From Cristatella mucedo (lineage: Eukaryota > Bryozoa > Phylactolaemata > Cristatellidae): a DNA stretch of 64,000 nucleotides. The stretch lies in contig WPIO01000078.1 in the NCBI GenBank assembly GCA_009760855.2, positions 1,458,501 to 1,522,500 of the forward strand, read 5' to 3'. This document shows, one piece after another, positions 46,801-61,800 of this stretch (positions are counted from its first letter, which is position 1; every line of letters begins with the position of its first letter). The notes under the pieces were generated by a model that saw only the letters and a program-made list of their open reading frames with translations, was not told where the DNA came from and did no database searches. The position numbers were made by a program, and so were the translations under genes.

Positions 46801-49800
46801 GAATGCTTAGTGGTAGCATGGTCACTAAACAACAAGAATAACACGGTATAGGGTGACATACACAGGGTCAGCATGCAAGTAGGGTTAGTGGCAGCATGCA
46901 GTGTCAGCACGCATAAGCACATAAAGGACGAATCACAGGGACCCACTGAATACTGTAATAAACATATGCGTTTTTAGTTTAGTTTTTTTTAATGTTGTCA
47001 AGTCAGGGGATGTCGTGACGAAAGTCGTACGTGATGTTCAGGCTTTGGGAGTATGAAAGCACGTCTCCAAAAATGTGAGGTTCTTACAAGGTATGAGTAA
47101 ACGATTAGATTCCGAAACGAGAGCGGTAGTACGGTAGCCAGGTATGGCACTAGATCTGAGAGATAGGCTGGAGCCAAAGAATGAAGAGACCTAAAAGTGA
47201 GTGACAGAACCATGAAGTCGATGCGTTGGTTGACTGGGAGCCAGTGCAGGTCGGCGAGAAGTGGTGTGACGTGGCAACTGCGACGCACGACAGACAAGCC
47301 TAGCTGCAGAGTTTTGCACCAGCTGTAAGCGCCTGATTGCACAGGCCGGTAGACCAGCAAGTAATGAGTTACAGAAGTCAAGACGGGATGTCACAAATGC
47401 ATAGACCAACTTATATGTGGTATCCCTGCCTAAACAAGCCCAAATTTGAGCAATGTTAAGTAGCTGTAAGTAGGCAGACTGGATTGTTGAGCTGATGTGG
47501 TCGTCTTACGAAAGGTCACTTTGGAACATGGCACCTAGATTTCGTGCAGATTCAACAAAAGATATGCTGGCAAAGCCGATTTTGAGCGCTAGCCTTTCCA
47601 ATCTCTGAAGCTCACTTGTTTTGCCCATAACTAGTAAATTAGTTTTATCATCATGGATTTGCCAGCTAATTACGTGGCAGCCTACTTGATTGTCCAATAG
47701 AACAAGTACAGGTCCCTACCCATCAGAACTTCAGACTGTCCTCATCGATATACGAATGCAACTAAAAATTTTGGAACACACCAGTCCTTTCACGGCTGGG
47801 CAACTTCGTAAGGTGCTTGCACTTTATGACCCAGGTCGAAGGTTTGAGTTCCATTGCCAGCAGTGCTTGGTTGTCTGCTGCAAGAAGGGGTAAAACCTGC
47901 TAAGGCCGTACTGCCACTATGTTCAGCAAATTAGGCCATTGAATTAGCTAAAATTTACTTTAATTGACTACTTATATCTAGACTAGTGTTGCTGCCATAC
48001 GTATTAACCTGTTTTTCTTTTGAATAAACATGCATAATCCAGTGGTGATTTGAAACGCTTTATTTGCAGGTGCGCTACCTTTACGAAGCCTTCAAGAGGT
48101 TACGTCCTGGTGCGACCTTGTTAGCGCTGCATGGTGCCATGCAGCAGTTGAAACGTGTGGCCGTATATGAACAGTTTTGCCGGAAGCAGCATGCAGTCCT
48201 TCTTGCAACTGATATAGCATCACGTGGACTTGGTAATAAGTGCTTGCCAGTCTGTGCGTTTGTTGGATTAATTTCTTTTCGCCAAGTGAAAGGGGTATCT
48301 GTGATCAAGGCTTTTCATGTGTTATTTAATGGAATTGTTTCATGCTGAGTCGTTGTCGTGCCCTCTATGCATGTTTTCTCATTAGCTTGTCACCAGGAAG
48401 TTTAGTTGGAAGCAGGGCGGTTATTAATACTTGTATTATTGCACACTGGCGGTACATTTAAGCCATTAGGGCTGATAGCCACATGCCGTGCATAACTCAT
48501 GGCAGATGATTGATTGATTGCACGAATCTTTGACTGACTTCTTGGGATATGTCAGACAGTTGGTTTTGCAAGGGCACGCCAAACTGTCGAGTTCACAAGT
48601 ACATCTTGCTTGCTTAGAATTAGCACAACAATTCTAGCTAGAAGTAGAAAACGTGGTCGTCGTTCATGCTTTCAAAAAAGTCACATAATTAAAAAAATGT
48701 ACATTTGAATAGTACCGTGAGAAAAAAATTTCTGTCTAGACAATTCACATAGGCTGAACAGAAAGTGTATCGACAGATTAGTGGGGATAACAGCAAGCAT
48801 GAGCGTGTGAAGGACCGTGCCCATGACGAAGCATAAGCTGAAGCAGTTGGCAGATGCGTGTCGTCAAGTTAAGGGCCGTGGGATATAAGTCGGCAAAGAG
48901 TTGCAGGCTTACTTGCGTTTGAACTCTTGAGGATCGGGTCTCCAGCGGAGTTGGGTTGATTATACTTGCAGCTAAGTGACTAGAGTCAGAGGCGATCATC
49001 ACACGAGGAGTAAAGAGTTTGAGTAGATAAGCCGGAGCAAGAGAAGGAATAATAATAATGATGCACTTGATAAAGCGCCCTCAGAGAACTCAATCTCTTT
49101 CTAGGCGCTTTACATTTGCTGCAAAGGAAACACGATCGAATGGTGGGTGGTAGCATGCTTGATAAACAACATGAATAACATAGTTAGGGGTGACATACAC
49201 AAGGTCAGCATGGTCATGCAGTTAGTGGCAGCATGCACAGTGTCAGCATGCATTAGCACATAAAGACGAATCAAAGGGACCCACTAAATGCTGTCATAAA
49301 TAGGAAGGAAGGGTCTGAAGGTGAATGACTGGGTCCATAAAATCGATGTGGTGCTCTGTAAGCAATCAGCATGGATAAGAGGGAAGTGTTTGGGCTGTTG
49401 CAACGTTCGCAGGAGACAAGCCTAGGTTTGGTGGGAGCTGCCCTAAGCAGATTACAGTGACAGCACCTTCGAAGCATGCATGTTGTGTCCACGTTTGTTT
49501 CTTGTTTCTCCAATGTCGTTTCTCTGTCTGCTTCTGCCTCGGTAGAACTCGATACACTGTTGCTTCAGATTTCCCCGCCGTGCATTGGGTGCTGCAGCTG
49601 GATTGCCCTGAAGATGCCAATACGTACATTCACCGCGTCGGCCGGACAGCACGCCTTGAGAAGGATGGTGAGTCACTGCTTGTTCTGCTGCCGTCGGAAG
49701 AGAAAGCCATGCTCACACTGCTCACAGACAAAAAGGTTCCAATCAATAGCATCCGGTGAGTGGCTTGCTGCAATGGGAATGAGTTCCCTTTTTTTTTTAT

Positions 49801-52800
49801 TCTAAGTAAGACCAGTTCATTGCAGCCTTTTTTAAGCTAATCGTTATGTACGTAACTCATGGCAGATGCAGAGGCATCGATTGCATTTTATATGTTCTGC
49901 TCATAGCTGTGCTGTATAAAATGTTTATGCTTCATAGGGTCAACCCTAAACGGATTGGTTCTATTCAAGGCAAGCTTGAATCACAGCTAGCTGCCGATCC
50001 TGAACTCAAGGAGCAGGCGAAGAGGGTGAGCTGCTGGTATTTGGGTGAGCCGCTGTCGTACTTGTCATGGTTGTTGATTCTCGGACATTATTGGCAGTAT
50101 GCAAATTTAGGGTGGTGTCTGGCTCTACTTCTCTTGGTTTTCTTAGTTGCGTGGGTATACGTGCATGCACATGTGGGCCGAGGCACATGTGGGCCGAGGC
50201 ACGTGGGGTAATGTACACGTTTGCTTATCTGCATGTGCACACACTTACACACTTGAAAAAGAGTGTTCAGGTGTATCTATTTAGTATTGCTGTGGCAGTG
50301 AAAGCTAATAATCCAATCGCACCTCTTTGAAAACTTACCTGTGAGGCAAGTGTCTATCTGACTTTGTTCAGCTCTGTGCTAGCTGTTCATCAACGGCATG
50401 CCCTGCTGACTTTTTCACTATGTTCTTATTATCTTCATTGTGTGGCCTTTTTCAGGCTTTTGTCTCATATCTTCGTTCCGTATTTCTGATGAGCAACAAG
50501 AGAGTGTTCGACGTGTCTAAGGTGAAAATTGAGCCGTTCGCCAGGTGAGTATTAGTATAATCCGACATGCTCTGGGGCCCTGTTCAATCCGAAATGCATC
50601 AGATTCATGAGTCCCTCTTGAACTTGTTTCTTGAATCAGTTATCTTGCTTAACGTCTTTGTGCACCCCTTTCTGATTTGTATACTCACTGGTAAGATTTC
50701 TTGCCGTGGTATTGAAGTGGAAGTTAGCTTGTAATGGTTAGAGCTTATCTTCTACCATTCAAATTATAGGCAATTGCACCAAACATATGTCTATATCGTT
50801 TTGGGAGCTCTCTTTCGAGCATTGCACAAGTACATGGAGCTAGTGAAGAAGTAGCTCATAATGTTATAGTTAAGCAATACTCGTGGGTTCATCGTTTGGT
50901 TATGAAATTAGTCAGAATGTCAGAGATAGCTAAGCTGTAGCTAACAATCGGCTTTGATTATGCCTTGCTTTATCAGAACTGTGTATCATAAGTGTTCGGT
51001 AATCAAATATCAGCACTTGGATTCATTTCAGATAATGTGCTTCTCTTGTTGATTTGTGTGATCAATAATAATAAGAATAATAATACACTTACTAATAATA
51101 ATATATATAATAATATATATAATAATAATAATAATGCATCCAAAGTGCCTTCAGAGAACTCAATCTCTATCTAGGCGCTTTGCATTTGCTGCAAAGGAAA
51201 CACGATCGAATGGTGAGTGGTAGCATGCTTGATAAACAACATGAATAACATGGTTAGGGTTGACATGCACAGGTCAGCATGCAAGTGGTTAGTGGCAGCA
51301 TGCAACAGTGTCAGCACGCATAAGCACATAAAGGACGAATCATAGGGACCCACTAAATGCTGTCATAAGTAAGTGCGTTTTTAATTTCTTTTTAAATTTA
51401 GTCAAGTTAGAGGATGTTGTGACGGCAGTCGGGAGTGAGTTTCCGTCATTGGGAGCATACGAACTAAATGCACTTTCTCCAAAAGATTTGAGGTTTGTAT
51501 GAGGTATAGGTAAACAGTTAGATTCCAAAAAGCGCTAATCAATGTGAACGATGTCAGTTGTGCTGCTATTCGAAGCAGCTGTCGATGTCCTTTCAACTTT
51601 GTACAAATCTGCAGAACCTTGTTGTGACTGCTTGTGCCTTTTAGCATGCATTGACTTATATAGTAGTATATTTGATACCTCTATGGATCACTAGATTTTA
51701 GTCTTGCACTGAGAAAAAAATAATAGTAATAATACTTTTGTATAGCACCCCTGGAGAACTAAATCTCTTTCTAGACACTTTATATATGCTGTAAAGGAAC
51801 CATGGTGATGTGGTTATGGTAACATGCATGGTAACAATGGTAACATGCACCGTGTTAGCAGGCATAAGTACGCCAAGGACAATTCACACAACTGCCCAAC
51901 GAATTCGGTGAGTAACAGGTGCGTTTTTAGCTTCTTTTAAATGTCGTCAAGTCAGAGAGGTGTCGTGACATTAGTACGGAGTGAGTTTAATGCTTTGGGA
52001 GCATGCTTACCAAAGGCATGGTCTCCAAACGGTTTGAGGCCGGTTCGAGGCACTGCTAAGCAGCATGAGTCGTAAAGTCAGGTGATACGATGCCTGGCTT
52101 GATTAGGAAGTAGTTCAGATAGGTTCCCCTACTTGCCTGGACCCACGTAAGTCTTACAGAGAATGTGCTTTCTGGACAGAATCTTCGCAGCTGAAGTCCA
52201 AATTTTGAAGTTACAAACTTCAGTGCACACCCTTTTGCGCTGTGCATCAATATTCGGCTCGAGCACGTGAATGCCAGTTTAAAGCCCCTGATTAAAAGCC
52301 CCTGAATTTCGAAGGAAGCGCAGTCTCGACAGGTCAATCGGTAAGAGCACTGGACCGGCAATCAATAGATTACAGGAACGGTTCTTCACGAGGCAAAATT
52401 CCTGTTCAACGTTTTGACCCACGGCAGACAGCCTATGTATGTATCTCTGCCTGTAACTCTGTCTGTAACTTCGCACAGCCACAAAGACTAAATGGGTGTT
52501 ACATGGTCGCCTTGTATTTTGAAATTTAACTATTTGGTTGCGTACTTTACGGGCGAATCCATTGGCTGCCACTCTGCTACCAATTCCAATAAACCCAGTT
52601 GGAGTGATTTCTGAGATTGTGAACAGCTAGGGTGCTGCTTGATAAGCTAAGCTAGTCTTCTTGCATTTCTGGGTGCCAGCTAGGTTGTGCAAGTAGTCGG
52701 TTGCAAACTTGCTGTTTGGCCAAGAAGCTAGATATACATTGATATGGAATTGGTCGTTAGCCGTGATGAAGCTAGAATTGCTAAGCTGTCCATGTTCAGC

Positions 52801-55800
52801 AAATCGCTCTTGTGCTGCTGATTAAACCAATCAAAGCATGTGCTTCTCCGAGGCTCCTCTGGGAATTGAACTTATTTGGATACCAAAGCACTTGTGTAAA
52901 AATACCAAAGAATGAAAAATGAAAATGAACCTACACTGAACAAAGAGATTTGAATTGAAAATAATAAGCACATCTTGGTCTTACATACCTGTTTTTAAGA
53001 TGATAGTATGACAATCCCATTCGGAGTTTTGGTACCATCAGAAAGCATTAATAAAGTCATATATACTAACTATAGCAGTTTTCACGTTGCTGGACTGCGT
53101 GTTGCAGGTGTGCGGATTGTGGCTCTAGACCGAAAGGTCACGGTAAGACATCCGGCTAGCTGTTTTTTCTGAGGGTCGGCTTGAAGCCACCATTACCCTC
53201 TGCTTTGAAGAGGCTGCGGGTAATGGTGGCACTTGGATTGAGATGGCAACTTAGAGCGTGCCCCAAAAATGCTGTCAGTAAACTGCAGGCATGACGCGAC
53301 GAGCAATTTTTAAGAGGGGCTAGATTTTCAAAGTGAGCCCTGCCTGAACCTTGACTTTTTCTGAACCGCCAATCCTAGCAGCACAATGCTTTTTTCCAGG
53401 GATGTGGCTGGCTTAAAGGCAGCCCAGCAGGTTCACACTCACTACTGGCCGACGGGTCACCACAGCGTGCTCTTGCCTTGCCCTAAGGCAGTTAAAAATT
53501 ACACGGGTGCAATTCCAGTCGTGATTTAGTTAAGAGCTTAATCTGGAATTTCGGAAATTTCGCATAGTGCATTTTTCAGCAAGCCTTAAAATAATGCACC
53601 TGCACTCTTACAATAAAGATACCACCTCAAATATTTCAGTATGTTATAACCCGCTGGTCCACAATTTTATTCCCGAAAAATGGAATTTGCACCTCAACGT
53701 ATAGCTAGCAAATGGTGTGCTACGGCTGTAGGTTTTTCCCAGATGCCGAACGAGCATGCGAAATCGGCCTGTTTTTTTTTAGTAACTGTAGCGACTTCTG
53801 GCTTCCGACTCAGTTGGTATGTTCGAACGGTCATTTTTTTTTAGCAACATTTGTATATTTTGCCGAGCTAGTTTGGTCCGGTGGTTAAGGTGCTTGCCCC
53901 GACCAAGGTCTAGCTGAGGTCGTGGGCTCGAGCCTTAGCGAGTTTTAACAGCAACCAATGGGGAGTAGAAAGGAGCAAAGCAAGAAGATTGTAAGTGGGC
54001 ATATCTCAGACGACAACGAGAAATGCAAGCAACAAAGGGAGCCAGTCGGTGCCATTGAGGCAGTGCACCCAGATTCTGCCGAGGCCTGTAAGTGGTAAGT
54101 GATCAGTAAGGTTAAGTGATCAGGTAAGTGATCAGTGCCTGTAAGTGGTCATCATTGCTGCTAAAGGAAAAGGAAATTCTGCTCAGCTCCGAAGCAAGTG
54201 GCCTTAGGTTACTCTGTATTTCAAAATGGAAGCTGCTTAGTAAATTGTGTGCTGGTCACTTGTGATGTGCTGTCCTTCTTGCTGCTGTAGAGCCCCCCTG
54301 CAATATATAGCAGAGAGCCTTCTAAGTGGCTTCACCATAGGCATAGCCAGGATCAGCCAACCAGCGCGTTAGGCAGCCAGAGCTTGACCTTGCCTGGGGC
54401 AGTCAGTTGCAGAAAAGCTGAAAAGGTGTCAAATGTGCTCTCTGGGGCGCTGCCGAACACACTCCTTCAGGTCGGCCAAGGGGAGTGGCCGCCTACTCTT
54501 CTGTGTGCATGTGAGTGTCACCCCTTCAGCTTACTGCAGTTGGTCGGCCTTGTCGAAGTCAATGCTCAACATCCTTACAAAGGCTGTGACTATAACGTGT
54601 TATATTACGAATCTGGTGCGCTGCGTAGCACCTGGTTCTTAATATAACATGCGCTGTGTAGCACCTGACCGGCTTCTTATGTGTGTGCGTATCGTGAGCC
54701 GTTTTGCTAATCTCTCCTGAATCAGCTTCCTTGCCAGGTGATGTCCTGGTTTAGTCGCTGAGTCGCAGATGCCACACTGTGGCTTAATTGTGGTACGTGC
54801 CTGGCCTCCTGACATCACGTCGTAACTCGGTGTGTTGCAGGTCTCTTGGCCTAGCCGTAGCTCCGCGTGTCCGGTTCCTGGACAGAAAAATGAAGGAGCA
54901 GGGACAGCAGAGTACTGTTGCGCTAAAGGCCACTCAGCCCTTAAAACCCTCGACAATAGCTGCTGGTGATGGTGACAATGACGGTGACTGTCTGCACTTT
55001 GCACTGCCTGACGGTGGCAGTGATGATGAAGGCGACCTCCTTCGCTTGAAGCCCAAGTCTGCACACGTGAACTCATCAGTGAGTACTGGCTGAGCAAATC
55101 GGCTCTAGGTTCCTTGAGAGCTTGCCGTGTCATCTCAGATTGAACTACTGTGTGTGCACGCAATTTGTGTTCTGGGTCGCACACGAAAATTATTGCCTCC
55201 CAGTTAATGAAGGAATTGCTAGTAGGGAAATATATGAAGAAAAAGGAATCGTTAGACACAGAGACCTAGCCTGACAGACGGCCACAAATAGTTGCCAACT
55301 TCAGCTTAAGGTAATGCCGCTTTTTCAGTAACTAATCTGCCTTATTGCCATGTTACTTTGCATGCTCATATGATCATTGTCATAGTTGTGCGTGTTACAC
55401 TTTGTTGTTAATTTACTAGTGCCCTTATTCGTATGAAACTACAGCTTTATGCCGTAATAGACTCAGCTGACAGCAGCAATACCATCATTGATTCAGTGAA
55501 CTACAAACTAAAGAGTGCTCTCGACGTGCTTGCACCCATACATTCTGTCTGTGTACAGAATCGTAGGGATTCTTTTGTATTAAATAAGGTACTTCAAAGT
55601 ATGCGCCAGTAAAAGGCTCAGTTAAAGCTCATGTAACTCACTGCTACCGGCATGTGCAATCAGACGGTTACAGCTGGTGCAAAACTCTGCAGCTAGGCTT
55701 GTCTGTCGTGAGCGTCGCAGTTGCCACGTCACACCACTTCTCGCCGACCTTGCACTGGCTCCCAGTCAAGCAACGCATCGAATTCAGGGTTCTGTCACTC

Positions 55801-58800
55801 AGTTTTAGGTCTCTTCATTCTTTGGCTCAAGCCTACCTTTCAGATCTACTCCCCCACCAGGTTAAGCATCGTGCCACCTGCTTTTTGAAGTCTAATTGTT
55901 TACCTAAACCTTGTACAAACCTCAAATCCTTTGGACTCTGTTCCTTTAGTTCGTGCATCACGACATCCCCTGACGTGACCACATTAAAAAAACTACTAAA
56001 AACGCATCTATTCATCACAGCATATAGTGGGTCCATGTGATCATCCTTTACGTGCCTATACGGTGCAGGCTGCCACTAGCCATATTTGCATGCTGACCCT
56101 GTGCAAGTGTTATGCTTGTTGTCATTGAACATGCTACCACTAACCATTCGATCGTGAAATGTGAAGTGCCTAGAAAGAGATTGAGTTCTCAGAGGGCGTT
56201 ATATCAAATGTATTGTTATTATAATTATTATTATAATTATAAAGGGCACTGGCTTGAATGCTGCTTTAGGAAGTCTGACTCTGGTGCCGATCTAGCCTGT
56301 GTAAAAGACTTCCTCCCTGTCTACACCCGAAGTCTGGAAAAGCCTGGGCTTCTTTTCTCCCCATCTAAAACCGACCGAAGTCTTACCAGTCAGACCCAAA
56401 ACAAATTGGTGAGAAAATTACTCATTTGCTTGCCGACTCTACTAGGTCTCACTCCCCGGATATTAACCTTTCGGCCGACCAGTTTGCTGCCTTGTTCGTT
56501 AACCTTGTTCATATTCGTGTCACCTAAAAGCCATCTCAGACTAGAGCAAGTTTTGAGTCACATTCAGTGACTTGCTTTGAGAAATTTTCTAGAGTATATG
56601 TCATTAAGTGGCCATCTTAATTAAAATGTAGATAAAAAGAGCTCGACTCTTGAAGATCCTATACTAACCCATCGGTGGTCTTCGGTGGCGTGCAAACTTA
56701 GTCCAACCGTAGCTCCGATTTTTAATGCTTCTCTGGATAATGGGGTTTTTACTAAGTCTTTCAAATAGGCCATCGTTTGACCTGTACTTAAAAAGCCTTA
56801 ATTCTAGTCTGAGGTCTTAGCAAATTAGCACCCAGTCTCCCTTTTCCCTTTTTTATCCAATATTTCTCGAGAGGATTGTTGCTTAGCAACATGTCAAACA
56901 AATTGTAAAATACTTTAGGGCAGATCCTTGTTAGGTGTTGATTCAGTGGCCCAGCGAGTCACCTGATTTTAACCCCTTAGAACTACTGGTAGTGAATCGA
57001 CAGGTGGTTGAGTTGCGATGTCCGGCAGTAGCTTTCGACCAGTAGCTGACCTTTCCAGTAAAGCTCGGGCTTTGTGGACTGTACTACAGCAGAAGAGATA
57101 GCGCACAGTAGCTGTTGGCTCTTATGCCTGGCTTTAGAAGGGAGCTCATAAAAAGTCGTGATGGGAAGACTTGACACTAAATGCATACTTATCAACAGCA
57201 TATGGGTTTGTTTTGGGGCTGTCAATAAATATTTTCACATGCTTTGAGTCACTTTAGTCTGCCTGGCATCGTATAAAATCTTATTACCTGAGCGAATTAA
57301 CAGCCACAGCAGTTAAGGCCATAATGCAAAGATTGTTTCGGCCGAGTGTATGTTGAATTTATTTTCATTCAACTTATAAGTAAAGTTGTGTGTCGTCTGC
57401 ATAGACATAAAGCCAGAATGCATACAGTGCAGTGCTGGTCCAAAAACCCGTGTACCCTGGGGATCAAGATTTAACCTTTTATTTTAGTATTTCATGGGCA
57501 ACTGGCCAGAAAACGTTTACCGGAGCATAAGGTTTGCATGAGTTGTCAATATTTGTAACAGATCGTGTGTGCTATCCCCTTGGTTACATGTGCAGTGACC
57601 CGATTTCCCTGTATCTGGGGTTCCAAAATAGTCGCCATTTTTAAGAAATATTGTTTTATGTTACTTTTGGGCCAATGCAAAATAAGATTTACTAGGTGTA
57701 TCTGTAAACAGATATCTCAACAATCATGTCGGGCAATTTTCAGCAATCATTGAGTTTGAAGCATTCTGTTTTGAGCCTGATAGCAGCCATTGGCTTGAGA
57801 TGGTTTGTAGATTCAAGAAATCTATGACGCGATGGAAAGGAACAACCATTGAGAAGCGTTTGCTGGTAAACAAAACATTAATAATTCTATTAATAACAAT
57901 AATACTATGTTTGTATAGCACCCTTGGAGAACTTCATCTCTTTCTAGGCACTTTACATGCCCTGTAAAGGAAGTAGGATCGTATGGTTACTGGTAACATG
58001 TACAGTGTCAACATGCCTTATATGGTTAGTGGAAACTTGTACATTGTAAGCACTCATAGTGACAAATAAGACAAATCACAAGGACCCAGCAAATGTAGTG
58101 AGAAACATGTGTATTTTTAGTTTCTTTTTAAAGTTTTATTAAGTATCAAATGCTAATTGGATTTCTTGGTGCTAGAAGGAAAGACAGATATCTCTTGATG
58201 ACAGCGGCAGTTAAACTCACGACCTCCAAAGCCAGAGGCAAAAGTCGTACCGGCATTGGTCCTTCGAACATCAATACGTTTCACATTTCATTAATTAAAA
58301 CTCGTGTGATATAATTGAAGATTCATTAGAGAGCATACTGGTTGATATCAAAGCAATCGCCGTTCCTCAACCTGTGACCTTTCTTAAAAGGTTCTCTGAT
58401 GTTTCTGCCTGTGATGTGGCTGCCTTAATAAGGTCTAGCAAAAAGAGCTCGTCTCCTGAAGACCCTATACCTTCATCTCTGTGGTCTTCACTTGCAGACC
58501 AACTTAGCCCTGCCATAACCAAGATTTTTAATGCTTCTTTGGGAAAAGGGGTCGTCCCCAAGTCCTTCAAATCGGCAATCGTTAGACCTATTCTTAAAAA
58601 GCCTGGATTAGACACAGAGGTCCTAGGAAACTATCGCCCAGTTTCCCTTCTTCCGTTCTTATCAAAGATTCTTGAAAAAATTGTTGCTAAGCAGCTAGTT
58701 GAACATATTGAAAATAATGGAATGTCAGAAACATTTCAATCAGGTTTCAAGAGGCAGTACTCTACTGAAACTGCTCTCCTCCGTGTTAACAATGACATTC

Positions 58801-61800
58801 TACGTGGCAACGACATCGGGAATGTCACTGCCCTAGCTCTGCTAGATCTGTCTGCTGCCTTCGACACCATTGATCACGAAGTTCTGCTTGAACAATTGAG
58901 AACAACGATCGGTCTGGCAGACGAAGCACTGGCGTGGTTTAAATCATACTTGTCTGATCGTGTTCAATCCGTGTCGTGTGGGGGTCAGGTCTCAGATATG
59001 AGAAGGGTCACCTGTAGAGTCCCTCAAGGGTCTGTACTTGGTCCCTTGCTGTTCTCCATTTATACACAACCTCTGGGAAAAGTGATTAAGGCCCATGGAA
59101 TAGGATATCACTTCTATGCTGACGATACTCAGTTGTATTTGTCATTTAAACCGTCGGAATCTGCTGCAGCAACTGAGAAACTGAATGCTTGCCTTGCCGA
59201 TATTCGATCCTGGATGTCGGAAAACTTCCTGAAATTAAATGACGATAAAACCGAACTTCTTCTCATAGGACACCCTAAGCGTGTGGCTGGATTAAAAGGC
59301 TTTGCTGTTCTAATAGGTGATGCTATTGTGCGACCTTCACCACGTGCTCGTAATCTAGGTGTCGTGTTCGACAGCTGCCTCAATTTCAAAAAGCTTCATT
59401 CAGAAGACTGCCTCTACAGCTAGCCATCACATCCGATCCCTATCCAAGATTAGAAGCTGTCTCCCACAATGGCTTGTAAAAAATTTAACTAGCTCTTTAG
59501 TTCTGTCTCGGCTTGATTATTGTAATTCCCTTTTGGCTGGGCTACCAAAGAAAGCTATTATGCCACTACAGCGGACTATGAATATGGCTGCAAGGCTGGT
59601 CTTCAAGTCCCAGCGGTTTGAGCACGTGTCACCTTTGCTGGAAGAGCTAGGATGGTTGCCGGTTGAGCAAAGGATACAGAGCAAAGTTCTTACGCTGACC
59701 CACAAGGCCCGCCACGGCTTGGCTCCTTCATACCTAGCTGAACTGCTGCATCAGTTTCAGCCTTTTCGCGCCCTCAGGTCCTGTGTGGACAATAAATTGG
59801 CTGTCCCATTCCTCCACTTAAAGACAGTTGGCGACAGAAGCTTTAGCTCTGCAGGTCGTAGACTGTGGAACTCGCTTCCACAATTCTTACGCAACGACAT
59901 CTACTCTCCAACTGCCGACTATGGCACATCTTTTTCAGCAGTCCTGGACTGCTACTTCTATGCTACTCACTACCTCAACTGCACTCCTAACTCTGCTATG
60001 CTTCCCACTTTTTCTTTGTTGCGTGAGACGAAGTCTGTTGGCAACCGAATGCGTACCGAAAGCCGCTTAGGCTGTGAGTGTGCTATACAAAACTCTCCTG
60101 CGTAACACCCACATGGTCTTTATGACTTTGTGGAGTTACTGACGGAGATACATTACATTACATCAGCCACAGCTGCGACCAATTCTCATTTGGTTGCTGC
60201 ACGAAGGGCAAATTTTTATGAGTAATATAAAAAGTGTGTATCTTTGATTTCCTGGAACATTGAGCTACAACGGCTATGGTTTCTGACTACCTCCTTAGTG
60301 CCTAGCTTTTGATCTTGCACTCGGAGTCGTCTCTGGCCGTTGATCCTACCGTTTTCCTAGCCTATGTAAAATGCCAAGCAAGTATTCTAGTTTTCTCGGG
60401 TTACAATGCAAAGGTTTTATTATTGTCATTATTAGTATTAGTATACTGGTCTTATATTTGAATTCGTGTTGATGTCCTTTACAGGATATGTAAAGTGCCT
60501 AGAAAGATATTAGGTTCTTTGAGGGTGCTATACAAATATAATATCATTATGACTAGTCAGTTGAAGATGATTCACTGTCCAACAACTTTCGCACATTGTA
60601 TGCTCTCAAATTCATTTGCTACACTTAACATACTCGTGCACCAAGTAGGGATGCTGCACCTGGTACCTTAGTGGCCATGACAGTAAGGCACTTTAATTCC
60701 CTGTTTTGAGGAGAGAGAATGGTGGTGTAATTAGCTCAATATTTATCGTATGTGTACTGGAGAACTACCAAAGGCTGCCTACGTATGTACTGCTAGAAGT
60801 AGAGTTTCATCTCTCTTAGGCCCCCTCTCTAGCCTTCAAGTCATATAAAAAGGAAATAAAAAGGCAATATAAAAGGCAAATAGCAGATCAAGGCTTCGAG
60901 CAGTGTTTTGGCTCACAAACTGTATTTATCACGCACCTGTTTATTACAGCATTTATTGGGTTTTTTGTGCTTCGTTCTTCGTGTTTATTACAGAATTTGG
61001 TGGGTTTTTGTGTTTCGTTCTTCGTGTGCATGTACTTGCTTACACTATGCCTGCTGCTTGTGGATGTTACCACCAATCATTTGATCATGCTTTCTTTACA
61101 GCATCCGTAAAGTACCTAGAAAGAGATTCAGTTCTTCTATGGTGCTATAAAAATGTATTATTATTATTATCATCATCATACCTAAACCCCTCTCAAAGTT
61201 TATGTCTGCCGGCTGGTCTTCAAATCCAGGGTAGCTGCTTGAGCATATATTGTGTGTTAGCCATCCAAAGGACCGTGCGAGAATTCTTCTGAGCAGTTGA
61301 GCTCAGCCATAATGATTGCAGCCTCGCCAGAGACGATACTTTCGGAAGCTACTTGGTTGGTGGGCGATTTCCTGAAGACAGGGGCTGGTAAAAGAGGTAT
61401 TCTTTAGAGAAGCAGCTGATCCAAGAGCAGTTCCAGCCATCTACCAGTGGTTACCCTGCAAATATGGGCCTCCGAAAATAAATAAGTGTGTGTTGCCGAC
61501 ATACTCGTTAAGCACTGCTATTTTATTTTGGTTTAGCCTTACATGGGAGTCGTAATGATTAAAATTTAGTCCATCTCAAACTTATCGACTAACCCCTTTT
61601 ACTTGAAGAATAAGCGAAGCAACCTCGGATGTTGGACCTTATGTTTAACGGTTTTGGATTTTTTTAATGGCCATCGCCTCACTGGCTGGGGCCTAGGAAA
61701 GGTAAAGGTGGGCTGATTCAATAGCCTCGTTTGTATAGGCGTCAGAAGACTCCGGCAGCCATCACCCCTGCTTGCATTAGGCAATAACGAACTATAGCTG

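Noticed and set aside
54639-55259. 206-codon minus-strand ORF opposite DDX10 exon 12
   Set aside because: It is a shadow of the exon on the other strand with His/Ser-rich composition and no domain. The sense exon has clear DDX10 similarity and splice sites.
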